From Bifidobacterium biavatii DSM 23969 (GTDB lineage: Bacteria > Actinomycetota > Actinomycetes > Actinomycetales > Bifidobacteriaceae): a stretch of 64,000 bases of DNA. The position numbers and the translations under genes are program-made. Numbering within the stretch: position 1 is the first letter of the stretch; every line of letters begins with the position of its first letter. Below the pieces are notes generated by a model, which had not been told where the DNA came from, did not search any database, and saw only the letters and a list, made by a program, of their open reading frames with translations. The stretch is taken from positions 53,422 to 117,421 of the forward strand of contig NZ_JGYN01000010.1 of the NCBI RefSeq assembly GCF_000741165.1. Direction: 5' to 3'. Below are positions 21,351-29,988 of the stretch, one piece after another.

Positions 21351-22832
21351 ATGAGCGGATCCACCACACAGCGCACGGCGACGCCCGGACAGCCGCAGCC
21401 CATGCCCACCAGGAACATGGGGCAGAAGATCGCATACGCGTTCGGCAACCTGGGCCAGGCCGCGTTCTACAACACGATGAGCACGTTCTTCATCACGTTC
21501 GTGACCACCGCGCTGTTCATCGACGTGGACAAGACGCTGGCCGCGCGCCTCATCGCGGTGATCACCGGACTCGTGGTGGTCATCCGTATCGCGGAGATCT
21601 TCCTCGACCCGCTGCTCGGCAACCTCGTGGACAACACGAACACCCGCTGGGGCCGGTTCCGTCCCTGGCAGTTCATCGGAGGCCTCGTGCCCGGCATCCT
21701 GCTGATCATGGTGTTCACCGGCCTGTTCGGGCTCGTGGACGTGAACACCGGCGTGTTCATGGTCCTGTTCGTCATCGTGTTCATCCTGCTGGACGTGATC
21801 TACTCGCTGCGCGACATCTCCTACTGGGGCATGATCCCCGCGATCTCCTCCGACTCGCACGAGCGCAGCACGTACACCGCTCTCGGCGCGTTCACCGGAT
21901 CCATCGGATACAACGGCGTCACCGTCATCGTCGTGCCCGTCGTCAGCTGGTTCACCTGGAAGTTCACCGGCCAATGGGAGCAGGGCCGCACCGGCTGGGC
22001 CGCGTTCGCCATCATCATCGCCGTGCTCGGTTTGCTCACCGCGTGGAGCGTCGCGTTCGGCACCCGCGAGAACCAGGGCGAGCTGCGCGCCAAGGCCGAG
22101 GCCAACGGCAACCCCATCGAGGCGTTCAAGGCAATCGCCCAGAACGACCAGCTCCTGTGGGTCGCCTTGAGCTACCTGCTGTACTCCGTGGCCAACGTCG
22201 CCACCACCGGCGTGCTCTTCTACCAGTTCAAATACGTGCTCGGCGCCCCGGACAGCTTCTCCATCGCCGGCGTCATCCCGGTCATCACCGGACTGGTCAC
22301 CACGCCCCTCTACCCGGTGCTCAACCGGCGCATCCCGCGCCGCTGGCTGTACACCGCCGGCATGGCGTTCATGATCGCCGGCTATACGCTGTTCATCATC
22401 GCGCCCATGAACCTGCCCGTCGTCATCGTCGCGCTCGTCCTCTTCTACCTGCCCGCGCAGACCATCCAGATGACCGCCATCCTGAGCATGACCGACTCCA
22501 TCGAATACGGCCAGCTCAAGACCGGCAAGCGCAACGAGGCCGTCACCCTCTCCGTGCGCCCGATGCTCGACAAGATCGCTGGTGCCCTGTCCAACGGCAT
22601 CGTGGGCTTCGTGGCCGTCGCCGCCGGCATGGTCGGCAACGCCACCGCCGCCGACATGACCGCCGCGAACATCCGCACGTTCAAGACCTGCGCCTACTAC
22701 CTGCCGCTCGCCGGCATCGTCGCCAGCCTCGTCGTCTTCCTCCTGACCGTCAAGATCGACGAGAACATGCACGACCACATCGTCGAACAACTCGAAGAAC
22801 GACTCGCCTCCGAGAACACCGACGAACAGTAA
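21351..22832 (+). CDS. GPH-family sugar:cation symporter (LacS/MelB-like, no IIA domain)
   Basis: A 493-aa polytopic protein with about twelve helices. The N-terminal MGQKIAYAFGNLGQAAFY, DPLLGNLVDNTNTRWGRFRPW loop and later GQLKTGKRNEAVTLSVRPMLDKIAGAL are hallmark segments of glycoside-pentoside-hexuronide transporters. It lacks the PTS-IIA-like regulatory domain found in streptococcal LacS. ATG 21351 follows aaggagg; 48 upstream codons are open but unsupported. Divergent from lacZ and sharing its operator type, it probably imports lactose or LacNAc-type sugar for LacZ. Confidence 0.9.
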   Translation: MSGSTTQRTATPGQPQPMPTRNMGQKIAYAFGNLGQAAFYNTMSTFFITFVTTALFIDVDKTLAARLIAVITGLVVVIRIAEIFLDPLLGNLVDNTNTRWGRFRPWQFIGGLVPGILLIMVFTGLFGLVDVNTGVFMVLFVIVFILLDVIYSLRDISYWGMIPAISSDSHERSTYTALGAFTGSIGYNGVTVIVVPVVSWFTWKFTGQWEQGRTGWAAFAIIIAVLGLLTAWSVAFGTRENQGELRAKAEANGNPIEAFKAIAQNDQLLWVALSYLLYSVANVATTGVLFYQFKYVLGAPDSFSIAGVIPVITGLVTTPLYPVLNRRIPRRWLYTAGMAFMIAGYTLFIIAPMNLPVVIVALVLFYLPAQTIQMTAILSMTDSIEYGQLKTGKRNEAVTLSVRPMLDKIAGALSNGIVGFVAVAAGMVGNATAADMTAANIRTFKTCAYYLPLAGIVASLVVFLLTVKIDENMHDHIVEQLEERLASENTDEQ

Positions 22833-22852
22833 GCAGCCAAAAGTAGCAAGGG

Positions 22853-22896
22853 AACGGCCCGACGCGAACGGTTTGAACCGTTGGCGTCGGGCCGTT
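22853..22896 (+). terminator. Long hairpin after the permease gene
   Basis: Outer arms aacggcccgacgc (22853-22865) and gcgtcgggccgtt (22884-22896), with an inner aacggt/accgtt stem. It has no T-run, which is common in this genome's terminators. Confidence 0.6.
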
Positions 22897-23004
22897 GCCA
22901 TGCCCGCCGGGGAGAGAAGAAGGAAGAGAACCGGCGGGGTTCCGGCCGGATTGCCGTCCGACCGGAAGAATCATCGCGGCGGAGAACGGTCCCCGCCGCT
23001 TCGG

Positions 23005-26000
23005 TCAGACCACGGATTGCCCGCCGGGAACCGAATCCACGGTTTCGACGGCATCCGCGTCGGCATCCTCGGCATCGACGGGTTGCATCGTGCCGGAGTG
23101 GCGGCCGGCGGCGTTGTTCCCGCGCCTGAACCTGCGGGCGGCGACCAGTCCCGCGCCGACGGCGAGCAGGGTGATCGCCGCCGCGATCACGCCCTGGACG
23201 GCGGCGCCGGTATGGGCGAGCCCGGTCCGGTAGCCGTTCCAGTCGTCGGTGTTGCTGACCACTTCGGTGTCGGGGCAGACGAGCCTGCCGTCGATCGTGA
23301 CCGCATCATCAGGCGCGGACGTCTCGTCCTTGCCGTCGAACGGATCCGGGTCGGAGACGACGCATTCAACCAACGGCGTGCCGGTGACCGTGGCGCGGTC
23401 GGTGTGATGGCCGGTCACGCCCTTGAGGACGCCCTTGACCTCGACGCTCTCGCCGGGCTTGAGGATGCGGCTGTCCCAATCGGCGGGGTATTCGAGATCG
23501 GTCACCCGGCCGTCGCCGGCGACCAGCTGGTCCTTGAGGTTCAGGTCCTTGGTTCGGTACCATGCGCCCTGCTTGGTGTCGGGGTCGGTGGTGCTGGTGT
23601 TGGTGATGGTGAACACGATGCGCGTGTCGCCCTGCATGGCCAGCGCGTCCTTGACCTGGTCGCGGTCGCCGGCCGGCCAGCCGGAGGCCTCGTCCCATTT
23701 CTCGATCTTCAGGCTCGGGGTCATGTCGGGCGTGTGCGTCTCGACCTGGTTGGAAGGACGTTTGGTGCCGTTGATGGTTTCGTCGAACCGGTTGGCGATG
23801 TGTTCGCCGGTCTTGACGCGCTTGCACTGGATGAACGCGGTCCATGCCTGCTCGCTTTCGTCGTTGCTGCTGACGAGATCGAGCATGCGCTGGGTCGCGG
23901 TAACGGTGACCGCGCCCTTGTCGTCCTGCGCGAGGGTGAACAGTTCGTCGCCGTACACACTGGCGTCGAAGCCGCTGCCGGCGATCTTCACGCCCTTGCG
24001 GGCGATCACCTTGCCCTGCTCGGTCAGGTCGCGCATGGCGTATACGGCCCATTGGCCGGTGTACTGGTCATGCTCGGTGTCGAGCGGGTCGGTGATGCTC
24101 CAGTCGGTGACCTTCTGGTAGGCGCGGTGCGCGGGCAGCACGGAGCTGTCGAGGCGATAGAGGAACAGGCTGTTGAGGTACACGCTCCGCTTGTCGATGG
24201 ATTCGCCGTCCACCTTCACGACCACGTCCTTGGAGGGGTTGACGGGTTTGAGGGGGTTGGCGACCTCGTTGGTGTCCTTGCGGGTGTCGTTGACGACCTG
24301 CGTGGCCTTGTTCTTCACGATATGTCCGTCGGTGACCTTGATGACGGTCATCGGCAGGCTCACCTCGTAGCTCGTGCCCAGCATCGACTGGTCGATGGCC
24401 GGCTCCTTCAACGGGTCGTGGTCCTTCTTTTCGGCGTATTCCCTGAGGTTCTTGGGCTGGGGGTCGCCCTTGATGGTCTCGCCGGTGGCCGGCACCTTCG
24501 TGTCCGCGGTCTTGGCGTACACGTAGGCGACGCCGTCGATCGCCGCGATGTTGAACTTCGCGGTCACGTCCTTGCCGGTCGCGGTGTCGGTGACCTCGAT
24601 GCGCTTGGCGTCGAGGGAGAGGTATTCGTCGTCCCAGTCGTCGGTCATGCCGAGCCTCCAGACCTTGTAGGCCTGGTTGGTCTGCTTGGCGTCGATGGTC
24701 ACGCGGTAGTAGATCCGGTCGCCCAGCAGCGCGGTCTTGCCGTCGATGCTGATGGACGGGTCGGCCTGGGTGTCCTTCTTCACCGGCGTGAAGTCGGGCG
24801 GCTCGTTCCATACCTTGTTGCTCGGGGTGATCATGTTGTTCAGCGTCAGGGCCCACTGGTTGCCGATTTTGGTGTCCGTGGGCGCGTCCTTGGCGACCGT
24901 GCCCTCGAAGCGGACGATGATGCGCGGGTTCGCGCCGTTGCGCCAGTTGGTCTTCACGTACCCGTCGGAGAACACGAGGCGCACCGCGTGCTGCGCGTCG
25001 TTCCACTGGGTCTCGTACTCGGTTTTCGGGATGAACCTGCCGGTGGACAGGTCGGTGACCTCCAGGGTCTGCTTGTCCACTTCAAGATGCTCGTCATAGG
25101 TGTCGGTGACCGCCACCTCGCTGACCGAGTACGCGAGATTGCCGGGCAGGTGGGGCTGGGTCTCCAGACGGTATTCCAAGCGTTGGCCCGGGTAGACGAC
25201 CCTGCCGTCCACGGACGCCTGGTCGCCTCCCTGCGAGGATTCACCGACCACGTCCTTGACGACGGGCGGTATGTAGCCGCAGATCTTCGGCTCGTTCGTG
25301 GGGATGGTGTGCGTGTTGACGGTCTGGGAGCCCTTGTTCGTCAGCGCCTTGCCGTCCGGCGCGGTGCAGAACGACAGTTCGTCGCTCGCCTGCTTGCCGA
25401 AGTCGTCGCGCACCTGGCCCGCGCCCTTGCCGTTGGCGTAGGCCGCCTTGCCAGAAATGAGCAGCGTGACCTGCTTCGCGGTCTTCAATCCCTTCAATCC
25501 CTCGCGATAGGCCCGGCCGGCGGTGGCGGTCACCGTGGTGCCTTCCATCGTGATCGTCCACTGGTCGGTGACGTCCCTGCCGTGGTTGGCGATGTCGGTG
25601 ACGCTGGACTCGCGATCGGTGCCGGCATCGGCCTCGTACACCCTGATCTTCGACTTGTCGTCGGCGTCGAACAGGTAGTCGGCGGCCGACCAGTCGTCCG
25701 TGAGCGTCAGGGTCTCCGGGGCCTGGATGAGGTTCTTGGCGATGGTGCCGTTGACCACCGAGGCGACCCGGTCCCCGTCCAGAAGCGTCATATCGTCGGC
25801 GCCGGTCCGGTTGGTCTCCTTCGGGTCGATGACCGCCTCCCACTGGCCCTTCGCGTTCAGACGGATCCAGCTCTTGTCGGGATTCGGCCGCCACGTATCG
25901 AACTGTTTCGTTCCGGCATCGGCCTCGGGCTCGTGGTTCCACTGGCCCCACGCATGGTCCTTGACCTGCTGGAAGTCGGAGGGCTTCGACACGGTCACGT

Positions 26001-27300
26001 CGAAGCTGAACTCGTAGACATGGTCCATGGGCATCTCACCCTTGTCCGCCGAACGCGCGGCCGACACCGTGTTCGACGCCTTGTCCCAAGTGATCTCGAA
26101 CTCGCCGGAAACGTCGCGGTTGCCGTCGGTCCTGTCGATGAGCCTGTAGTTGTCCACGGAGTATTCGACGCCGTTGGGTTCGATCACGTCGCGGAAACGC
26201 ATCTCGTAGCCGCCGCGGCCGGTGCCGTACGTGATGGTGGTGCGGTTCGTCATCCGGTCGGCACTCACGCCGTCCTCGATCTTCTTGACCGGGGGTTCGG
26301 GCGGCACCGAGCTCACCTTCCAGGATTCGGCCGGGTCACGGTCCGCGGTGTCCACGGCCGCCTGCATGCGGCCCTGCTTGGGCACCCGGATATCGATCCA
26401 GTACGATCCCTCGGCCCAGTGTTCCATGCCGAAATCCTTCGGCGAGGCGAGATTGTCGAGCTGGGTATCCCCATTGCTGGAGAAGCTGATCGGCTTGCTC
26501 ACGCTCTTCGCGGGCAGATAGGGGCCGTTCTCGTAATGGATGATCGCGGTGCCGTTCAATGTCTCCTTGATCGCGGAACCGCCGTTGTCTGCATGGATGA
26601 CGTCGCCGATCGGGTCGGTGGAGCCGACCTGCATGTCGGTCTTCTGCTTGTGGCTGGTGGCCACGTTCAGCTTGTAATCGACCGGCGGCTGGTTCTGCGC
26701 CAGCACGATCACACGGAACGAGGCGTTCGGGTTGGAGTTGATCGACTCCTGCGCCAGAGAGTCAACGCTGCGCGTGCCGAGCTTGTCCTTCCACGTGGTC
26801 GAAGTCGAGTACTTCTGGCCCTGATACGTGTAGTCGCCCTTCGCCTCGGCCTTCCACTGCGCCTCCCAACGGTTCTTCGCGTTCGAGCTCACATAGCTGC
26901 CGTTGAACGAACCATCCGCCAATCGCACGTAGCCCACCGCCACCAGACGGCAGTCCGCATTCCCGTCACCCGTATAGGAGCGTTGGCACTCATCGATCGC
27001 GTCGCTCAAAGTCTTGTTCATGTTCACGAACTGGTTCTGCCCGTTCGCCAGATCGGACGACAGACGCACCTTCGCGTCACTCAACGCCGTCTTCATGCCA
27101 TCCAGAGTGGCCGGCCACGAATCCTTGTAGATCCAATGCACATCGGCCGTCTGCGTCGGACCACCGCCCGAACCGCCACCGTCCTCACCGGAACCGCCGC
27201 CACCGTTATCGGCCAACGCGACCGGAACCAAGCAGGCCAGCAACGCCGCGGCGGCGGTGATCGACGCCACCGCACCGGTGCCCTTCTTCCCGAACCTCAT
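23005..27300 (-). CDS. LPXTG-type cell-wall adhesin with isopeptide-domain-like repeats
   Basis: A 1431-aa surface protein. It starts at MRFGKKG after aaagg, with a signal peptide (hydrophobic AAAALLACLVPVALA, about residues 16-31), then a Gly/Ser-rich linker. The body is rich in Thr, Asp and Lys. It has at least three repeats of the type YPGQ-LEYRLE / LGDRIYYRVTID / YLNSLFLYRLD, followed by DxxD segments as in SspB/antigen I/II C-terminal adhesin domains that form Lys-Asn isopeptide bonds. The sorting motif is LAHTG (about 1361-1365), then a hydrophobic helix and RRFRR. About 38 mostly acidic residues follow the basic stop, which is unusual. No sortase lies nearby. Likely binds host or bacterial surfaces. 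Confidence 0.85.
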   Translation of the reverse strand: MRFGKKGTGAVASITAAAALLACLVPVALADNGGGGSGEDGGGSGGGPTQTADVHWIYKDSWPATLDGMKTALSDAKVRLSSDLANGQNQFVNMNKTLSDAIDECQRSYTGDGNADCRLVAVGYVRLADGSFNGSYVSSNAKNRWEAQWKAEAKGDYTYQGQKYSTSTTWKDKLGTRSVDSLAQESINSNPNASFRVIVLAQNQPPVDYKLNVATSHKQKTDMQVGSTDPIGDVIHADNGGSAIKETLNGTAIIHYENGPYLPAKSVSKPISFSSNGDTQLDNLASPKDFGMEHWAEGSYWIDIRVPKQGRMQAAVDTADRDPAESWKVSSVPPEPPVKKIEDGVSADRMTNRTTITYGTGRGGYEMRFRDVIEPNGVEYSVDNYRLIDRTDGNRDVSGEFEITWDKASNTVSAARSADKGEMPMDHVYEFSFDVTVSKPSDFQQVKDHAWGQWNHEPEADAGTKQFDTWRPNPDKSWIRLNAKGQWEAVIDPKETNRTGADDMTLLDGDRVASVVNGTIAKNLIQAPETLTLTDDWSAADYLFDADDKSKIRVYEADAGTDRESSVTDIANHGRDVTDQWTITMEGTTVTATAGRAYREGLKGLKTAKQVTLLISGKAAYANGKGAGQVRDDFGKQASDELSFCTAPDGKALTNKGSQTVNTHTIPTNEPKICGYIPPVVKDVVGESSQGGDQASVDGRVVYPGQRLEYRLETQPHLPGNLAYSVSEVAVTDTYDEHLEVDKQTLEVTDLSTGRFIPKTEYETQWNDAQHAVRLVFSDGYVKTNWRNGANPRIIVRFEGTVAKDAPTDTKIGNQWALTLNNMITPSNKVWNEPPDFTPVKKDTQADPSISIDGKTALLGDRIYYRVTIDAKQTNQAYKVWRLGMTDDWDDEYLSLDAKRIEVTDTATGKDVTAKFNIAAIDGVAYVYAKTADTKVPATGETIKGDPQPKNLREYAEKKDHDPLKEPAIDQSMLGTSYEVSLPMTVIKVTDGHIVKNKATQVVNDTRKDTNEVANPLKPVNPSKDVVVKVDGESIDKRSVYLNSLFLYRLDSSVLPAHRAYQKVTDWSITDPLDTEHDQYTGQWAVYAMRDLTEQGKVIARKGVKIAGSGFDASVYGDELFTLAQDDKGAVTVTATQRMLDLVSSNDESEQAWTAFIQCKRVKTGEHIANRFDETINGTKRPSNQVETHTPDMTPSLKIEKWDEASGWPAGDRDQVKDALAMQGDTRIVFTITNTSTTDPDTKQGAWYRTKDLNLKDQLVAGDGRVTDLEYPADWDSRILKPGESVEVKGVLKGVTGHHTDRATVTGTPLVECVVSDPDPFDGKDETSAPDDAVTIDGRLVCPDTEVVSNTDDWNGYRTGLAHTGAAVQGVIAAAITLLAVGAGLVAARRFRRGNNAAGRHSGTMQPVDAEDADADAVETVDSVPGGQSVV

Positions 27301-27331
27301 ACGAAATCCTTTCCCACATACGACAGAAGCG

Positions 27332-27390
27332 CCCCTCTCCGGGAAAGGGGGAGACAGGGACTTCAGAACCCGCCTCCTCCCGGGTCCCTG
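27332..27390 (-). promoter_or_regulatory. Two hairpins in the adhesin 5' leader
   Basis: Arms cccct/agggg at about 27333-27351, and cagggac/gtccctg at 27355-27361 and 27384-27390. They lie 30-90 bases before the start codon; a regulatory role is only a possibility. Confidence 0.3.
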
Positions 27391-27587
27391 GAAGAAAAGC
27401 ACGCCCGCAAGCCCGACGGCCGGCCGCCGGACCCCGAACGCACCATCAGCATCACCCCGCATCGAGCGATGCTGCGGCGGACATGTGACGAAGATTGGCA
27501 ACCCGTTCATGGATGAAACATGACGCGGATACTACATTTAGTGCATTGCTTTGCTTTGGATACTAGATGTACGGAGTGTTCTGTATC

Positions 27588-27616
27588 TTTACGAAAGGCG
27601 ATATATTCGCTACAAT
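27588..27616 (+). promoter_or_regulatory. Promoter upstream of Abi-associated RNA
   Basis: TTTACG (27588-27593) and TACAAT (27611-27616) are 17 bases apart. Transcription would begin near 27622-27624, about 65 bases before the Abi start codon. Confidence 0.6.
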
Positions 27617-27621
27617 TAGCG

Positions 27622-27675
27622 ATGTTAAAAGCCACCATTGCCTCTCACTGAAGCACACTAGGGTGGCATTTTTCT
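27622..27675 (+). ncRNA. Candidate structured RNA preceding Abi gene (abiF-type)
   Basis: About 54 bases between the promoter and the Abi gene. A stem gccacc/ggtggc (27631-27636 with 27662-27667) encloses a 25-base loop and is followed by A then TTTTT, like a terminator, before the ribosome-binding site ggagg at 27680. A small stable RNA with a weak terminator ahead of an Abi_2/AbiF-type HEPN gene matches what I recall of the reported abiF RNA motif. I could not compare it with the published covariance model. A plain attenuator is the alternative. Confidence 0.5.
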
Positions 27676-27688
27676 TATCGGAGGAACG

Positions 27689-28702
27689 ATGGACGAGAAT
27701 GATACTCCACAGCTCCGCCCCTATCCGCAGCATCCGCCGAAATCATTGGATGATTTATCGGCCAAGCTCATTGACAACGGTTTGTCCGGAATAAGTCGCG
27801 AGCTCCTTGAGCGTCGAATCGAGCAAGTGGGATACTTTCGGCTGAAAGGATACTGGTATCCGTTCCTCACCCCGGTATCGGAGCAGTCGGCGAAGCGCTC
27901 ATTGCCCTTCCGTCAAGATGTGCAATTCAAGGATATCTGGGATAGGTATCTGTTCGATCAGGAACTGCGGATGCTGGTATTCGACGGCATCGTCACCATC
28001 GAGATTTATCTCAAGAGCTTCCTCGCCCATGAGCTATCGGTATTCGGCGGCGAATTCGGCTACATGACACGGGAAGGACTCCCGGGGTTGAGCTATGACG
28101 ACCATCTGGCTTGCCTTTCCTCGTTGCGTTCGACATTCACCAAATCAAATCTTCCGTACCTCAGGCATTTCCGGAGTACCTACAGTGATCCGCTGCCTCC
28201 GTACTGGATGATCGTCGGATGCCTGAGCTACGGAACACTCAAGGAGAACTTCTACCAAGGTGCGCCAGACCATATCAAGAGAAAGCTGGCCACCAAGCTG
28301 CATATCTTCAACCCCAACCCGAATCCCGCCGTACGCGGCGACGCCAAAATCCTCTCCAATTGGCTTGAGACTATCCGGCAGGCCCGGAACATGACCGCGC
28401 ATCATGATCGCTTCTGGAACGAAACCAGCACCCGCATAGCGCCGAAACTGCCGAAGCATCGCAGCGGATCCCATGCAAAGGGTTGGTGGGGTAACGATTG
28501 GGATATCTTCCGTAAGTCCTCCGGCCCTGCTGCATTCCTCACCATGGAGAACTACCTGACATCCCAGATCGACGGACCCGCGTGGACGGAGAAATTCATC
28601 TCCCTTATGGATAGGTACCCTCAGATTCCGAAGTCTGATATGGGATTCCCTGACGGATGGCGGGTGTCGCCGCTGTGGCGAGTCAATGGCTCAGCTCATT
28701 GA
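27689..28702 (+). CDS. Abi_2/AbiF-family HEPN abortive-infection protein
   Basis: A 337-aa protein of the Abi_2 (AbiD/AbiF) family. The N-terminal part (KSLDDLSAKLIDNGLSG, RIEQVGYFRLKGYW) and the middle FKDIWDRYLFDQELRMLVFDGI are family-typical. The HEPN ribonuclease motif R-x4-H is RNMTAH (Arg233-His238), in the sentence IRQARNMTAHHDRFWN. Such proteins kill or arrest the cell on phage infection, probably by cutting RNA. The start ATG follows cggagg by 5 bases. It stands alone between the adhesin and a plasmid-like operon, next to its own promoter and RNA. Codon use matches the host, so transfer is not recent by this measure. Confidence 0.85.
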   Translation: MDENDTPQLRPYPQHPPKSLDDLSAKLIDNGLSGISRELLERRIEQVGYFRLKGYWYPFLTPVSEQSAKRSLPFRQDVQFKDIWDRYLFDQELRMLVFDGIVTIEIYLKSFLAHELSVFGGEFGYMTREGLPGLSYDDHLACLSSLRSTFTKSNLPYLRHFRSTYSDPLPPYWMIVGCLSYGTLKENFYQGAPDHIKRKLATKLHIFNPNPNPAVRGDAKILSNWLETIRQARNMTAHHDRFWNETSTRIAPKLPKHRSGSHAKGWWGNDWDIFRKSSGPAAFLTMENYLTSQIDGPAWTEKFISLMDRYPQIPKSDMGFPDGWRVSPLWRVNGSAH

Positions 28703-28740
28703 CGGGGCATCCTAATTGCATAAATGGGGAAACGCGCGCC

Positions 28741-28780
28741 TTTCAGGGACGTGGATCCAAGGAATTACCCGTCCCTGAAA
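28741..28780. terminator. Bidirectional hairpin between Abi and plasmid-like operon
   Basis: Perfect 11-bp arms tttcagggacg (28741-28751) and cgtccctgaaa (28770-28780) separated by 18 bases. Convergent genes on both sides; no T-run. Confidence 0.6.
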
Positions 28781-28804
28781 TGATAAGCGACAGAAACATC
28801 GTCT

Positions 28805-29056
28805 TTATTTGACGATGCGAGTAATTACATAGGCCATAAGACCTGCGATGACGGTGACGGCGGCAAGGAGCGCCAGTCTGGTTTCACGGCGTTCCTTGGC
28901 CGCCATGTCGGCCTGCCGGTTGGCCAGGGCCTCGGCTTCGGCGGCGACGCCGCTGGCGGCGATGGCCGCGATGTGCGCGCTCATCTGGTCTTCGAGCGTG
29001 GAATCCTCGCTCGTGCCGTCGAAGGGCTCCTCGTTTTCGTTGTGGTTGTCGTTCAT
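28805..29056 (-). CDS. Small tail-anchored-like membrane protein (83 aa)
   Basis: The product has an acidic N-terminus (MNDNHNENEEPFDGTSEDST), an Ala-rich amphipathic middle, and one hydrophobic helix at the very C-terminus (LALLAAVTVIAGLMAYVITRIVK). Start 29056 follows aggaacggag. The frame is open far upstream through repeat DNA, but there is no other start with a ribosome-binding site. It is the last gene of the plasmid-like operon. I do not recognise a family. Confidence 0.6.
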   Translation of the reverse strand: MNDNHNENEEPFDGTSEDSTLEDQMSAHIAAIAASGVAAEAEALANRQADMAAKERRETRLALLAAVTVIAGLMAYVITRIVK

Positions 29057-29073
29057 GGTTCTGCTCCGTTCCT

Positions 29074-29218
29074 GATTGTTGGATTGTTTGCTTTCCTGAT
29101 TGTTGGATTGTTTGCTTTCCTGATTGTTGGCTTGCTTGATTGCTTGCATGTCAGCTTGCCTGCATGCAGTCAAGTTTGATTGTTTGATTGTCTGCATGCG
29201 GGCTTGTTTGCTTGTCAG
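29074..29218 (-). repeat. NNCA-periodic repeat spacer, site A
   Basis: On the minus strand this spacer is built almost only from 4-base steps ending in CA (such as AACA, ATCA, AGCA). It includes a perfect 24-bp tandem unit at 29074-29097 and 29098-29121. It separates two genes of one operon and recurs at 29640-29745 and 30629-30708. Confidence 0.75.
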
Positions 29219-29622
29219 CTTTCGTTTTGCCCGGCGAGGATGGACATGCGGGCGGCGATGAGCGCGTGGCGCGCGATCTTCAGATAGAGCTGGTGGCCCT
29301 CGCCGTCGCCCCAGAACCGGTCGAACTGTTCGGTCGGCATCATGCTGGCGGGGTCGAACCCGTTCCACACGCCGCCGCAGAACACCTTCGCCGCCGCGTT
29401 CACCTCCTCGTCGGACGGCATGCCCGGATGCCCCTCCGCGGCGTCCGCGGCCGCACGCATCTGCGCGCCGAACACGCGGGCCTGCAATGGCGAAAGCGTG
29501 TACGCCAGTCCCGCCGTGGAGCCTGCGGGAAATCCCGTGTTCACGCCGAGGGTGATGACGTGCGCCTCCTCGCCGATGCTGATCCGGTCGCCGAGTACGG
29601 AGACCTCCATCGAATAGTCCAT
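29215..29622 (-). CDS. Hypothetical protein of plasmid-like operon (135 aa)
   Basis: The product begins MDYSMEVSVLGDRISIGEE and ends LIAARMSILAGQNES. It is acidic and soluble, without membrane segments. Start 29622 is supported by aaaggagacact; 42 further codons upstream are open only because they read through repeat DNA. It sits between the RHH gene and the small membrane protein gene. I do not recognise a family; a role in maintenance or regulation of the element is inference from position. Confidence 0.6.
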   Translation of the reverse strand: MDYSMEVSVLGDRISIGEEAHVITLGVNTGFPAGSTAGLAYTLSPLQARVFGAQMRAAADAAEGHPGMPSDEEVNAAAKVFCGGVWNGFDPASMMPTEQFDRFWGDGEGHQLYLKIARHALIAARMSILAGQNES

Positions 29623-29639
29623 AGTGTCTCCTTTCCGCA

Positions 29640-29745
29640 GACATGCCGGCTTGCCGGATCGCGTCTGCATGTTTGACTGCCTGAATGTTTGATTGTTGGC
29701 TTGTTTGCTTGCTGGATTGTCTGATTGTTTGATTGTCTGACGGGT
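29640..29745 (-). repeat. NNCA-periodic repeat spacer, site B
   Basis: Same 4-base-periodic, G-poor composition as site A in the sense strand. The block nearest the upstream gene (gattgtttgattgtctgacg on the plus strand) is nearly identical to one at site C. Confidence 0.75.
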
Positions 29746-29984
29746 CACGGCTCGTCGTCGCCGTCGAGCCGGTCGAGCTCGCGTTCGATGGCGTCGCGCA
29801 GGAGCTGCTGCATGGGCAGGTCGTGCGCGGCGGCCGTGGTCTTGAGCCGGGTCTTAAGCGACACGGGTATGCGCAATGAGAGCATGACCAACGGTTCGCC
29901 CGTGGCCTTGGATGTCTTGTTCTGCTGGCGCAGCACGTCGTCGAACGGCACCGGTCGTGCCAGTGGCTGGTAGTTGCCCTGCAT
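29745..29984 (-). CDS. Ribbon-helix-helix DNA-binding protein (ParA partner)
   Basis: A 79-aa protein. The segment VMLSLRIPVSLKTRLKTTAAAHDLPMQQLLRDAIERELDRL is a ribbon-helix-helix fold (beta strand then two helices). It starts 4 bases after the parA stop. In small plasmids and integrative elements a ParA ATPase is often followed by an RHH protein that binds centromere-like repeats and represses the operon. The nearby NNCA repeats are obvious candidates for its binding site, though this is inference. Confidence 0.75.
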   Translation of the reverse strand: MQGNYQPLARPVPFDDVLRQQNKTSKATGEPLVMLSLRIPVSLKTRLKTTAAAHDLPMQQLLRDAIERELDRLDGDDEP

Positions 29985-29988
29985 GGTC

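Noticed and set aside
22873..27516. A 1547-codon open frame on the plus strand opposite the adhesin
   Set aside because: Composition is high in Val, Gly, Leu and Arg typical of the antisense of high-GC coding sequence; no ribosome-binding site and no domain, while the minus strand has a signal peptide and sortase motif.
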